Assembly: GCA_034231615.1 (NCBI GenBank)
Contig: CM067316.1
Span: forward strand, 27,456,093 to 27,520,092
DNA length: 64,000 nucleotides
Source of the DNA: Meghimatium bilineatum
Lineage: Eukaryota; Mollusca; Gastropoda; Stylommatophora; Philomycidae
Direction of reading: 5' to 3'
The notes under the pieces were generated by a model. The model was not told where the DNA came from. It ran no database searches and was given only the letters and a program-made list of their open reading frames with translations. Shown here in pieces: positions 22,715-33,985 of the stretch; position 1 is the first letter of the stretch; each line of letters opens with the position of its first letter. The position numbers and the translations under genes were made by a program.

Positions 22715-23672
22715 CATGTGTGAACTGTAAGTGGTGTCACATATAAAGATACATAAGCGTATGTGAACAATTGTAGTGACGCCAAGTACAACGATATACT
22801 AGCGAGTGTGAAATGACATACACGCGTATGTGAACTGCGGTAATGTCAAGTACATTAATATACAGCCATGTCTGAACTGTGGGACTGATTTAAAATACAT
22901 TTATATACACGCGTGTGTGAACTGACATCAAGTACACTGATATACAAGCGTTTGTGATCTGTCGTCACGTAGTGATATATACACGTGTGTAAAATGCGAG
23001 CGTGAAGGAAAGTACAACGACATACAAGCGTGTATGAACTGACACCAAGAACAATGATATATACCCATGTGTGAACTATGAGAGCGATATAAATTATAAA
23101 GATATACAAGCGTGTCTGAACTGTTGTAGTGACGTCAAGTACACTGATATATACAAGAGTGTTTGAACTGTTGTAGTGACGTCAAGTACACTGATATATA
23201 CAAGAGTGTTTGAACTGTTGTAGTGACGTCAAGTACACTGATATATACAAGAGTGTTTGAACTGACGTCAAATACAATGATATACAAGCGTGTCATGAAC
23301 TGATGATATATAAGCGTATGTGAACTGACATCAAGTACAATGATATATAAACGTGTGTGAACTGATGTCAAGTACAATGATATATAAGCTTGTGTGAACT
23401 GATGTCAAGTACAATGATATACATGCTTGTGTGAACTGATGTCAAGTACTATGATATAGAAGCTTGTGTGAACTGACGTCAAGTACAATGATATACAAGC
23501 TTGTGTGAACTAATGGCAAGTACTATGATATACAAGCTTGTGTGAACTGACGTCAAGTACAATGATATACAAGCTTGTGTGAACTGATGTCAAGTACAAT
23601 GATATATAAGCGTGTGTGAACTGACGTGAAGTACAATGATATACAAGCTTGTCTGAACTGACGTCAAGTACA
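22715..23672. repeat. 37-bp minisatellite with CRE-type sites, about 25 copies
   Basis: Units contain GTGTGAACTGACGTCAAG and TACAATGATATACAAGC. Seven units carry a perfect TGACGTCA palindrome (CREB/ATF consensus); most others differ by one base (TGATGTCA). Units at the left end are the most diverged. Confidence 0.93.
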
Positions 23673-23687
23673 AATGAATGGTGTATC

Positions 23688-23850
23688 TTCTTCATCGTAC
23701 ATTCTCAAACACCCGCTGGATCTCTCTTGTAACAGGACCATGGTTCTATTAGATTTTCAGCAGGATGCAGCCCATAAAAATGAAATGCACTGTGTCGCCA
23801 TTTTATTTGCGCCAATGGCCCGAAACATCCGCCTTCGGCGGGAAATGGTG
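23688..23850 (-). mobile_element. SINE-B copy
   Basis: Related to SINE-A (shares the terminal GTTTGAGAATG...GAAGAAG region) but carries an extra segment between the two hairpin arms (TAGTAGGAC...GGTCCTGCTAC type) and a CATTGGCGCAAATAAA segment. Reverse orientation, immediately after the 37-bp array. Confidence 0.85.
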
Positions 23851-24179
23851 TATAAATACTAGGGTGTGTAAACTATTTACATCACCGCGCATGCTTTTCA
23901 CAAACATTATCACAAGTCCGTCCGGTTTGGTTATGAAGCGTCTTGTCTATCACCATGGAAACACGTAATCGTTTGCCGCAGCTGGGACATTGATGAATCA
24001 CCAATGTCGTGATCAGTTGTCCTCCTTGTGTCCCGTTACGGATGACATGATTAATGTAGCATTAAGGTAAAAAAAAAGTATTAGTATTAATTGATACCAG
24101 GAATTGATAACAATCTGGAACTAACACACGATGACAATAACGTTTAATAAGAACTTCTAACAAGCTATGAATAGTGTTC

Positions 24180-24340
24180 CCCGCCGAAGACGGATGTGTC
24201 GGGCCATTGGCACAAATAAACCTGCGACACAACGCATTTCCATTCTCTGGACTACATCTTGCTAGAAATCTAGTAGGACAATGGTCTTGCTACATGGAAG
24301 ATCCAGTAGGAGTTTGAGAATGAACGACGAAGAAGAAAAG
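24180..24340 (+). mobile_element. SINE-B copy
   Basis: GCCGAAGACGGATGTGTCGG through TCTAGTAGGACAATGG to GTTTGAGAATGAACG and an AAGAAGAAAAG tail. It is inverted relative to the copy 330 bp to the left. Confidence 0.87.
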
Positions 24341-24659
24341 TGTTCCTTAACTGAATGTGTAAATTTGCTATCAGAGTGAACTAGAGAGGTGTTGAATTAT
24401 GAAAGGGTAACTGATACGCAGGATGTCAAGATAAAGACCAAATCTGTAGATAGGGGGTGTTGGGATGTTCAAACCACCACACCCTTAGGAAATCAATACA
24501 GCAGATAGTGGGTGTTCAAATCACCACCATCCTCAGGAAATCAAATGAGAACATAATGTTTAGCACTAAGGATTTAGCCAAAAGGTAGGTATCCCCCCCC
24601 CCCCATCTGCGATTCACAAAATATAATTTTTCAGTGAATTAGGTAAATTACCTCTATTC

Positions 24660-25060
24660 TAAGTGGGTATACCCCTCTTTCTAAAGACCTATCTTCGATT
24701 CTTAAAAGGCACACAAAGCAGGATGGAAACTGGATTTCATTCACAAATATATGCAAATAAAAATAAATTAAATCTAATTAAAAAACTAAGAAAATTTAAT
24801 TCAAATGTTCAATCACCGCTGCAGTATGGCTCAGAAACATGGACATTAAACCAGACAATTATACACTTTAACAATAAAATCCTGCATAGAACAGAATGAA
24901 ACAATATAAGGTGACAAATGAGGATCTCATGACAATAACTATTGTGTATATACAAATAGAGGGAACTCGAAAAGCGTATCCTGGAGATAGGTAGGACATA
25001 CTCCCAGATGACTACCAGAAATGACTGTCGCACAAGCAGAGTAGTCCTACAATTATGTTT
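24660..25060 (+). pseudogene. Non-LTR retrotransposon RT C-terminal fragment
   Basis: Translation gives LIKKLRKFNSNVQSPLQYG then SETWTLNQTI, matching the FNSNVKSVLLYG.E.W stretch of LINE reverse transcriptases, then RKSVLEIGRTYSQM-like sequence after frameshifts. Confidence 0.7.
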
Positions 25061-26201
25061 GTTTAAAACCTGTCATATCACAGGTATACTTGGCAGACAT
25101 CCTTTCAGTAACAGGTTCTCTAATACATCGGTCACGTTCACGAATTATCAGCGGTTATTCTTATACATGAGACAAAAAGTCCTTTGAAAAACCTACACAG
25201 TCACTGCTATTGACCTCTTGATTCTGTGCACACTGTCTTGCTTTATCTAGTGTTATGGTATGAAGGGTAAAAAAAAAACCCCCACTAACATTCGGCAAAT
25301 TGTAAACAGACACACAAAATAAGTACTCTTTTTACACAGAGCGAGGCTGCTTCGTGTGCCAAACCATCAAATGCACCCAAAATGCAAAAACTACAGTAAA
25401 AAAAATGTAAACGAATTTGAAGAGAATCAACTCCTGCCACATATAAAATTCCACACACAAAAATTAAATGGAAATGCTTTTTGGTTTTGAGGATACAATT
25501 TACACTTTAAAAAAATGTAATTTAGTGAGTGTATGGATCAATAAGTCACTGTATGAATCACAAACTCAGTGTATGTATCACTAACTCACGTTATGAATCG
25601 CTGAAATGAATCACTGTATGTATCACTAAGACAAATTAAGAACAGAAATATTTGATCAAGAATAACATTGAGCTGCGAAGAGTAGAAGTACTCAGCAGCA
25701 AATGGATATTGACAACCACCACCACCAACCTGTACAGGTTAAGTGTGAAGGGTGATCAGCAGGAAGTTATATACCTAAGCATGCTAAACTAGATATTCAG
25801 TGGATCAGCTAGTAGAACTTCTGTCAGTCGATAAGAAACAAGAACTTCAGGACCTCTGCTGAAAGAAAGTCGGGCTTTCATAATTGTATAGCAGCTGAGA
25901 GAGAAATAGGCGTGAAACGTGAGCACCTGACAGGGCCAGGCCAGGCGACATATTCATTTCCGGTTTCATTTCCTGGCATCTATTCTGGGCCTTCCCTGCT
26001 ACGTTCAAACAGGACAGGTCTTTGTGAACAAAAAGAAGGGGAAGAACTCGACCCGGGGCAAAAGATAATTCGGGTCATTACAAAAATTACTAACAAGCCA
26101 GTGAGGGAGAAAATATGGGGCGGGGAAAAAGCGAGTGAAGAAAAAAAATAGGGGGATGGGGATAAGGACCAGGTTGAAAACTAAGATGAAAATTGTAAAA
26201 T
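25061..26201. other. Intronic DNA with a degenerate repeat
   Basis: 25520-25632 has about four diverged 25-bp units (GTGTATGTATCACTAACTCA). The purine-rich open frame at 25912-26151 has no recognisable domain. Confidence 0.4.
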
Positions 26202-26528
26202 GTGCTTGCAGACAAGAAGTAGGGGTCTGTTGTGCACAGCTAGGTTGCTGATAATCAAATCAATCAATAAACCCATAACCCTTCAGGGTCGTTGCAGTAC
26301 CACATTGTATGCTTCAGCACACAGAGTCCTCCAGCGAATTCTATCCCAAGCGATGCGGATGAGAGCTGATATACCAAAGAGACAAACCACCGAGAATGAA
26401 ACTTGATGGAATATATGTCTATCCTTGCTGAACACGGAAAGACATAAAAAATCCATCATATTTCGTTGTCAATGATTTGTCTCTTTGGCATATCAGCACC
26501 CTAGTTGTACACCACAGACCGCAAGCAC
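26202..26528. repeat. Nested inverted repeat
   Basis: Inner arms 26365-26386 and 26476-26497 (GCTGATATACCAAAGAGAC and its complement, one mismatch in 22). An outer pair is 26202-26258 against 26489-26528 (GTGCTTGC ... GGTCTGTTGTG). Much of the right half is therefore an inverted partial copy of the left. Confidence 0.8.
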
Positions 26529-26569
26529 ATTTATTTTATCTATCCTAGCTGAGCGATACTTTTTAGCTC

Positions 26570-27010
26570 ATACATTTTTCCAGTTGCAACATACAGCTGG
26601 GAGACTTGGACAATAAACAGAACAACGGCAAAAAGCATATCGGCTTTCGAACTCACGTGTTATAGGGCAATATTACGAATTTCCAGGACATAAAATATAA
26701 GGAACAGTGAGATTTTGAACATGCTGAATATAGAAGAAGGATGGTTGGTGGATACATCTTTACATAGCAAACTAAAATATTTCGGTCATATAAAAAGACA
26801 CAATGGCAGGGAAAGACGCATTTTAGAGGGCAGAATTCCGGGAAGTAGAAGAGGTAGTCCTAGAAGGAGATGGGCAGATGCCAGCAAGGACATACGAAGC
26901 TATCGTTGGAGGAGGCGGCAGATTGGCGGCAGGATACAGTCGGCTTCAGGACATCAATTGCAAAGACAACGTTCTGGAAAGAATATGTCACGTGATAATT
27001 ATCCTAGGGG
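26570..27010 (+). pseudogene. Non-LTR retrotransposon 3' fragment
   Basis: PVATYSWETWTINRTTAK, ISAFELTCYRAILRIS, LKYFGHIKRHNGRERRILEG and RRGSPRRRWAD are read in near-continuous frame, the standard LINE RT C-terminal region. The start codon and RT core are absent. Confidence 0.87.
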
Positions 27011-27019
27011 AACATAAAA

Positions 27020-27665
27020 CATATTTCTGAATGGAAACAATACCAAGATTATGAAAAGCGACAAAACCACTAGCAAGTTCTCAATTAGTATAAAGAATTA
27101 AAAAGTTTAAATACCTTGGTACTCTTATCAACAGTAATGGTGACTTTATGAAGAAATCAGGAGGCTGGCTAACGTGTCATAGAAGCAGATACAAATGACA
27201 AGCAGGGATGAGCTGCTGCAAAACACAAAACTAACATTTCTAAGAGCTTGCATATTCCCAGTGGAAATATATGGGTGTGAGTCATGGACAATCACCAACA
27301 AAGTGAAAAATGAAAAAAGCAGCATTTGAAACAAAATGTTACAGAAAAATCCTCAGAATATCATAGACCAAACAAGATTACAAGCCATCCAGACAGAAAT
27401 GCATGAAAAAGGAAACTGGTTAAACAGGAAGGGTTTCCAGAAAACTAAAATATGTGGGCCATATCAAACGCCATGCCAGCTTAGAGGAGACCGTACTGGA
27501 GGGAATGATGTCAGAGGGACGAACAAGAGCCAGACCAAAAAGAAGATTGACGCATGACATCAAAGACCACCTGAACATGACAGTAACAAGCAGGCATACT
27601 GGCTCCAGTTGACAGAAGTTTCCAAAAGCTGTGATGACTGTTCAGGATATGCTACCTGATGATGA
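27020..27665 (+). pseudogene. Non-LTR retrotransposon 3' fragment (same family as 35.1 kb)
   Basis: LNGNNTKIMKSDK, KFKYLGTLINSNGDF, FETKCYRKILRIS, LKYVGHIKRHASLEE and EGRTRARPKRR appear across frameshifts, in the same order as at 35080-35790. It lies head-to-tail behind a different LINE fragment. Confidence 0.87.
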
Positions 27666-28160
27666 TTAGCTGAACATATCAGCGACAGAGCACTTAACCA
27701 AGTTCCAGCTACGGCGCATCATAAAACAAATTGTATGAACAATTTTTATTGATGAGCAGGTGTATAGCAGTGACCACCATCATCAAATAGCAACACAACA
27801 TAATACAATAAAACATGCTGAGAAAACCAATAGTTAGGAGGAAAAAAAAAATAGAACGCAGGAGACGCACATAAAGTATCATTTACAGTTGTGTAACGAC
27901 GAACGAATTTCCGGTATGCAAATAATCACAGAATGGCCCTAACCCGCGTTTCAAATATGAACCGGTCCGTGTTTTAATTTCCGAAAATGTCCAGCATTCG
28001 TAGAAAACATGGCAGACGGGAGACTTGTGGGTCACGTGACCGCTACATATTGCACCCCCTACCCTTTTCAATACAACGTCCATATTTTTTATGACCAGAA
28101 CACACCGTCAATCAGAATTATGACAGGAAATAAAATCAATGGTACTGGGAATTAACAAAT
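27666..28160. other. Intronic DNA, nothing recognised
   Basis: No conserved frame; ends with A-rich sequence around 27840. Confidence 0.35.
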
Positions 28161-28164
28161 ACTC

Positions 28165-28257
28165 AAATATCTTTACCAATGGTAGAGACGGTATTCGAAT
28201 ATCTTTACCGATGGTAGAGACGGTATTCGAATATCTTTACCGATGGTAGAGCAGATA
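28165..28257. repeat. 32-bp tandem repeat, three copies
   Basis: ATATCTTTACCGATGGTAGA plus GACGGTATTCGA. Confidence 0.92.
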
Positions 28258-28332
28258 TTAGTGGTTTTTTCATATACTGCAACCTTATGTCTGTAAGATT
28301 GTTTTCCTTTCAAATAAAAAAGCAGATTACTG

Positions 28333-28480
28333 ATGTAGACCAAATGTTGTCGAGACTATTTATGTAGACCTGTTGTTGTCGAGACTAGTAATGTAGTCCA
28401 ACTGTTAACGAGATAATGATGTAGAACATATGTAGAACAAATGTAGAACATATGTCAAGACTACTGTCGTAGACCAGTTG
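28333..28480. repeat. Degenerate tandem repeat of GTAGACC...GTTGTCGAGACTA
   Basis: About five units of varying length, 25-37 bp. Confidence 0.7.
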
Positions 28481-28619
28481 ACGTTTGTTGCCAGTGTCTA
28501 AAAGATTAATAAAGAATAGCAACACTATAACTTGCCATTGATGTTGTAAAATGCCACTGAGGAGACTAGGGGGATGAACTTGGTATTTCATGGAAGGTCT
28601 AGGCAGCAATATTGATCTA

Positions 28620-28785
28620 GGATGCCACCATCATCAGGTAGCATATCCTGAACAGGATGTAGAATTCATTACAACCTTTCAAAGCTCCCCCCCCCATTTT
28701 GAGCAAGTCTTCCTAATTCTGTAACTGTCATGTTCAGATGGTCTTTGATGTCTTGCGTCCATCGTCTTCTTAGTTCATCTTGATA
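28620..28785 (-). pseudogene. LINE 3' end, same family as 27.0 and 35.1 kb
   Basis: The minus strand encodes ELRRRWTQDIKDHLNMTVTE and ends with a CCTGATGATG 3' terminus like that at 27650. Confidence 0.75.
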
Positions 28786-28787
28786 TA

Positions 28788-28905
28788 GGATGTATCAGGC
28801 AGACATAAGATATCACTGCTAAGATGTAAACTATGGCACAGCTATGACAATCTCCAGACTAAATCATGTCAAGCAGCAGACCTTTTAGAACGAACGCAGA
28901 AGAAA
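28788..28905 (+). mobile_element. SINE-A copy, partial and degraded
   Basis: GATGTATCAGGC, AGATATCACTGC and the tail GAACGAACGCAGAAGAAAA remain. Confidence 0.65.
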
Positions 28906-28924
28906 AATTAGTAGCCCACTATCA

Positions 28925-29340
28925 TCATCATCAGGTGCCATGCCGGCTGACGTAGGCAATCCTGGCTCTCCATAGCTCTCTTTCTACAGTATTATGTATC
29001 AAGATCGTTGTTGTTTCCCTGTTGTGCCAGGTTGTCAAACTGTCTACTATTTTCTCACGTTGTCGCCCTCTGTCTCTGGTACCGTCAATTTTGCCTGTTG
29101 TGACTATGTTTTCCAAACCTGTCTGTCTCATGAAGTGGCCAAAAATGAAGATTGTCTTTTTCTTATATTATTGATTAAAAACCGCTTGGCATTTGACTCT
29201 TTCAACACTTTCACATTAGTTTTTCTGGCAGTCCAAGGTATTTTCAGCATTCTTCTATAGAACTACATCTCTGTTGCTTCTAATTTCACACTTTATTTAT
29301 TGTCTAAGACTAGCGTTTGTTAGTATAGAAGTTATAAAGC
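28925..29340 (-). pseudogene. Non-LTR retrotransposon C-terminal fragment, another family
   Basis: The minus strand reads RRMLKIPWTARKTNVKVLKE, then FLINNIRKRQ, MRQTGLENIVTTGKIDGTR, DRGRQREKIVDSLTTWH. This is the L.I.WT..RTN..VL and GRQR block at the end of many LINE RT proteins. The last 66 codons are open. Confidence 0.87.
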
Positions 29341-29719
29341 TCTGCCGAACTCTTTCAGCTATAATAAAAAAAGAATGAGAACAGGCAAGCAAGATGTCGT
29401 TTTACTGTTTGAAATGTTTTTCTTCCTTAACTTAAGGTCACTAACGGGCACACACACACACACATAAAAGAGCAACAATTAATTAACTAAAGATACTATA
29501 TGAAACACATTTTCATTGAAAGAATGAGTTCAGCTTTGTGGATAGGAGGCATAGAGTACGTCTTCAATGGAGAAAATATCAGGTTAAATTTCTGAACGAA
29601 TTTATGTTGCAACGAGAATAGCTTCAGACAAAAACATAATGAGTTGATCACAAAGTCCAAAATATGATCAGCTACCACCTTTGACAGATTGGGTTTCCCA
29701 CCGGCCACAGCCAATCATT
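29341..29719. other. Intronic DNA, (CA)n and unassigned sequence
   Basis: A short (CA)n run at 29450-29464. Confidence 0.4.
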
Positions 29720-30045
29720 TAAGACAATCATTGTCACATAGTAGACAGGTGGATGAAGACAATCATTGTCACATAGTAGACAGTTGGACGAAGACAATCA
29801 TTGTCACATAGTAGACAGTTGGATGAAGACAATCATTGTCACATAGTAGACAGTTGGATGAAGACAATCATTGTCACATAGTAGACAGTTGGACGAAGAC
29901 AATCATTGTCACATAGTAGACAGTTGGATGAAGACAATCATTATCACATAGTAGACAGTTGGATGAAGACAATCATTATCACATAGTAGACAGTTGGATG
30001 AAGACAATCATTATCACATAGACAGTTGGATGAAGACAATGACAA
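29720..30045. repeat. 35-bp minisatellite with a palindrome in each unit, about 9 copies
   Basis: Units: GAAGACAATCATTGTCACAT plus AGTAGACAGTTGGAT. GACAATCATTGTC is a perfect inverted repeat about its central C. A related array is at 31965-32335. Confidence 0.95.
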
Positions 30046-30289
30046 CAATTAACATTAGTTATATTTACATCTTTATTTTATGATTTAAACAAAAAAAAAT
30101 TGGTGTTTCTGATGGAAACTAACTGCATAGTTCACAGTTACACAGTTGCACACCAATTATCAACTAACTGCACAATTCATGGCTGAAGAGCTTCACACTA
30201 ATCATCAAAAATGAAGAAAAATATTTATGAAGTGTTCAAAAACTAATAGGACAATAAAAATGACAAGCACAAACATAGTATTCTAAATA

Positions 30290-30970
30290 TCTTTGTGTGT
30301 CTTTTATCATAATACCCTAATTGCATTAGTGTATTTTTGATTATAGTACCCTAAATACCTTAGTCTTGGTGCACTATTGATTATAGTATCCTATTTATCT
30401 TAGTATAACTTTCATTTATAGTGCCATATTCAACTAGTCTATCTCTGATTATAGTGTCCTAAATATCTTAGTGTATCTTTGATTATAGTGTCCTACTTAC
30501 CTTAGTGTATCTTTGATTATAGTGTCCTATGTACTTACATTAGTGTATCTTTGAATATAGTGTCCTATGTACTTACATTAGTGTATCTTTGAATATAGTG
30601 TCCTATGTACTTACATTAGTGTATCTTTGAATATAGTGCCCTATGTACTTACATTAGTGTATCTTTGAATATAGTGTCCTATGTACTTACATTAGTGTAT
30701 CTTTGAATATAGTGTCCTATGTACTTACATTAGTGTATCTTTGAATATAGTGTCCTATGTACTTACATTAGTGTATCTTTGAATATAGTGTCCTACTTAC
30801 ATTAGTGTATCTTTGATTATAGTGTCCTACTTACATTAGTGTATTTTTGATTATAGTGTCCTACTTACCTTAGTGTATCTTTGATTATAGTGTCCTACTT
30901 ACCTTAGTGTATCTTTGATTATAGTGTCCTACTTACCTTAGTGTATCTTTGATTATAGTGTCCTACTTAC
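30290..30970 (-). repeat. Minisatellite made of the eya exon C 5' splice site, about 20 units
   Basis: On the eya sense strand each unit is CAAAGATACACTAAGGTAAG plus TAGGACACTATAAT (34 bp) or a 38-bp version with ACTAATGTAAGTACATAGG. The first unit overlaps the last 16 bases of exon C and its true donor. Four further units near the exon have the identical CTAAG|GTAAGT; about nine have AAT|GTAAGT. Units farthest from the exon (30290-30470) are the most diverged. Confidence 0.95.
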
Positions 30971-31125
30971 CTTAGTGTATCTTTGAGCATATGATCCAGT
31001 GAGCAGTGAGTGGAAAATAATAATTGTTTCATCCAAATCCCAGACAAACACACGCTCAAGGTCTGACTCAGGTCCAGGGGAAGGTTGTGTTCTACTTCTA
31101 CCTCTGGGACGGGGCACTCGTTGCC
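30971..31125 (-). CDS. eya: eya exon 'C', linker and catalytic motif of the Eya phosphatase domain
   Basis: A 155-nt exon with acceptor CCCACTTGTAG and donor CTAAG|GTAAGT. Two bases complete a Gly codon from the previous exon, then 51 codons follow: an Arg/Gly/Pro-rich linker ([18 protein letters not shown]), then [19 protein letters not shown] and [14 protein letters not shown]. The DLDET motif holds the nucleophile Asp and the general acid/base Asp of the HAD phosphatase site; both are present, so this segment looks functional. The exon ends in phase 0. It is bordered on its intron side by an array of about 20 tandem units derived from its own last 16 or so bases plus the donor site (30290-30970). 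Confidence 0.97.
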
Positions 31126-31209
31126 CTACAAGTGGGGGAGAATAGAAAAACGTGAATAATTATCAGTGTAAACATAAATGATAAGATATTTCATTTATGA
31201 CAGGATAAT

Positions 31210-31450
31210 AAATTGTTTAATCATATTAATAGTCTCATAAATATAAATTGTTTAACCAATAAGTTGTTTAACCAATAAGTTGTTTAACCATATAATATGT
31301 TGTTGCTTTACTGTATGATATGTTAAGTTGTTTAACCGTATGATATGTTAAGTTGTTTAACTGTATGATATGCTAAACTGTTTAACTGTATGACATAGTA
31401 GTTGTTTAATTGTATGGTATGATCAGTTGTGTAACTGCGTGATATAATAT
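31210..31450. repeat. Degenerate AT-rich tandem repeat
   Basis: About nine units of 22-26 bp, AAGTTGTTTAACCGTATGATAT and variants. It lies just upstream of the eya exon C acceptor. Confidence 0.85.
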
Positions 31451-31530
31451 TTAGTAAGTTAACTTGTGTGAATTATAATGTGTTGTTGAACTGACACATT
31501 CGGTCCATGATACATAACTTGACCAAATGT

Positions 31531-31600
31531 AGCAGTGTTTCCCAATGTGGGGTCCACGACCCACAAGGGGGCACTTCGATTGTTGGAAGGGGGGAAGACT
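31531..31600 (+). mobile_element. Possible DNA-transposon end (hAT-like)
   Basis: CAGTGTTTCCCAATGTGGGG resembles terminal inverted repeats of hAT-type elements. I could not find a matching opposite end, so this is tentative. Confidence 0.35.
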
Positions 31601-31801
31601 GATCTATACTCTACGGATGAATAAAGGTAGCAAATGTAACACTAAGCAGATGAAGGCAACCATGCATCGACATACGAGAATATGTTTGCAGGTAAATAAT
31701 CACACTATTAGACTCCTTACCGTTTTCTTTAAGAGGAGGTGACGGGCTGGCCAAGTGATTGTAACTCACGTCAAGAGCTGTTGAGAAAGATAACAGAAAA
31801 T

Positions 31802-31895
31802 GTATGAACTTTTACCAAGTATTATTCTATCTTGTGAACTTATACTAGTTATTATTTTATCTTGTGAACTTATACTAGTTATTATTCTATCTTGC
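31802..31895. repeat. 30-bp tandem repeat, three copies
   Basis: CTTGTGAACTTATACTAG plus TTATTATTCTAT. Confidence 0.88.
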
Positions 31896-31959
31896 CATCG
31901 TCTTTGTTCCATTTAAAACTACTGTTATTTAGAAAGAATGCATATTTTTAGCTGGGTAT

Positions 31960-32335
31960 ATAGCTGGATGACGACAATCATTGTCACATAGGTGACAGTT
32001 GGATGATGACAATCGTTGTCACATAGGTGACAGTTGGATGAAGACAATCGTTGTCACATATCTGATGGATGAAGACAATCGTTGTCACACAGTTGACAGC
32101 TGAATGAAAACAATCTGTCACATATCTGATGGATGAAGACAATCGTTGTCACACAGTTGACAGCTGAATGAAAACAATCTGTCACATATCTGATGGATGA
32201 AGACAATCGTTGTCACACAGTTGACAGCTGAATGAAAACAATCTGTCACATATCTGATGGATGAAGACAATCGTTGTCACATAGCTGAGAGTTGGATGAA
32301 GAGAACCGTTGCCATATAGTTGACAGCTATGTTTC
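31960..32335. repeat. Minisatellite related to the 29.7-kb array, with 65-bp higher-order unit
   Basis: Begins with 34-36-bp units (GATGACAATCGTTGTCACAT), then alternates with a shortened unit (TGAATGAAAACAATCTGTCA) in a 65-bp block repeated three times. Confidence 0.93.
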
Positions 32336-33894
32336 AATATCTGCTTTCTGCAGCTTCGTAAGTTCTTGATCTCTTCAACATGTTTTGTCTGTTGCTTGAC
32401 TTTCTGCAGAATAAGGTTACCAAGACCAAAACAAACCCGCGCCGTTTACGACATGCAAAGCTGATCATCAAGTTCCATCACCCCATTGAAACTCAGCTCA
32501 ATATCCTCTCGCTAGCCTTGTTGGTCCACTCAGATACACTTTATAATGTCTAATTTAATGTTTTCCCCCAACTTGTATTTGCTTATTTTCTGCACACCTC
32601 TCTCACCTCTACCTTCAAGTAAGGTCAATAAGGTGCTATGTCGTTTAATATTTCCCAAATTATGTTCTTGTTTTGTAATTTATTTAATAGTACATCTTCC
32701 AACAACATGCTAGACCCTCTTTATTCCCTTATTTTTGCACACAATGATCCATATTCTTCTATACATTCACATGACAAATATAGTTTTCCCTTCCAGTGTT
32801 ATACTGTGTTTCCACTTCAGACCCGGAGACTACTTACAAGAACATGGCTGCATTTGTTTTACTTTTACGTCGGATATTTGCAACTGAAACTATCATTATT
32901 TTTACATTTATAATGTATATATACTCGGGTTTTACAATGAGAAATCCGGAGAAAAAGTCAAGTACTTTTAAACTGTGAGAAATGTCTATGTTAACATCAG
33001 AACATTCACAATATAAACTTTCTGCAAAAGAATAGATAGCTAGAGTCATCCATTGTGTTGCCGAACTTCTATCATTCACAACCTACTAGAATGTGTGATT
33101 TTTTTTTTAAACTAAGAGAATACCATAACAAAATAATTAGAAATATGAGTTCTATTCTAGCCACAGGCATTCCACCCTTCACACTTAGGTAGTCTGGGAC
33201 CTACGACCTCTCATTATGCCAGGACAACCGAGTGTCCGACTGCCAGCGGCCTTGTAAATGAGAACATTCTTCCTATTCTCTGTGGACCCGAAATCTTCAA
33301 TAAACAACTGTCAAAAAAATTAATAACAAAAAATACAAGATTGTCAAATAAATTTCTACCTTCAAAATTTCCCACATATAATTTCTGTGATATTTCCATC
33401 CTAGTAAAGCGTCCGTTCTAGGCTATTCTAAAATACGGTGTTAGGTCCATATCCTTCATTGACCAACTACATACTTAGGGATAATGTGGTCAACGCCACA
33501 CCCTCCGTCTTTACCTTCCCGGAAGATATCGTAACTATTTCCTTAGACTGGGTAGACCAAATGGGCTGGTGATATTTCAAAATATTTCCAATTAAACTGG
33601 GAGTTGAACCTCGGATCATCGTACAAGATCCAGTGCACTAATAGAAAATGCTGCATAGTGTTAAATCGTTTGTTTGATATTTGCTCAGGGGGTCGCCTGT
33701 TCGAATTCTGCTCACAGCGTCCTGTCTACATTTTGGAACTTTTCAGAGATTCCTGAGAACTATCATTCGCAGTTACTGGGTTACGTGGTATTAGTGGTGC
33801 TTCTGAAGGGCGTCCTGACTCTTCGTTGAGAGGGTCGGGGTGCATATAATGTTACCGGAGTACAATCAAATGCTTTTCACATTTCCAACCCTTC
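32336..33894. other. Intron B-C interior, nothing firmly recognised
   Basis: I looked here for an extra eya exon between B and C and saw none with both splice sites and an open frame. 33600-33720 has tRNA-like B-box sequence (CTGTTCGAATTCTG). Confidence 0.4.
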
Positions 33895-33955
33895 ACTGAA
33901 CTTCGGATTACCGAACCAGTCAGTGAATTAACCACTAAGCCACCTCGATCCAATT
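33895..33955 (-). mobile_element. tRNA-like SINE head, degenerate
   Basis: The minus strand reads GAGGTGGCTTAGTGGTTAAT and GGTTCGGTAATCC, A- and B-box-like, near 33910-33952. Confidence 0.45.
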
Positions 33956-33985
33956 TTTATAGTTGTCATGTATATATTCTCAATG

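Noticed and set aside
22855-23695. Minus-strand frames rich in LDVSSHTLVYH
   Set aside because: Translation of the 37-bp minisatellite; frames break where unit length varies.
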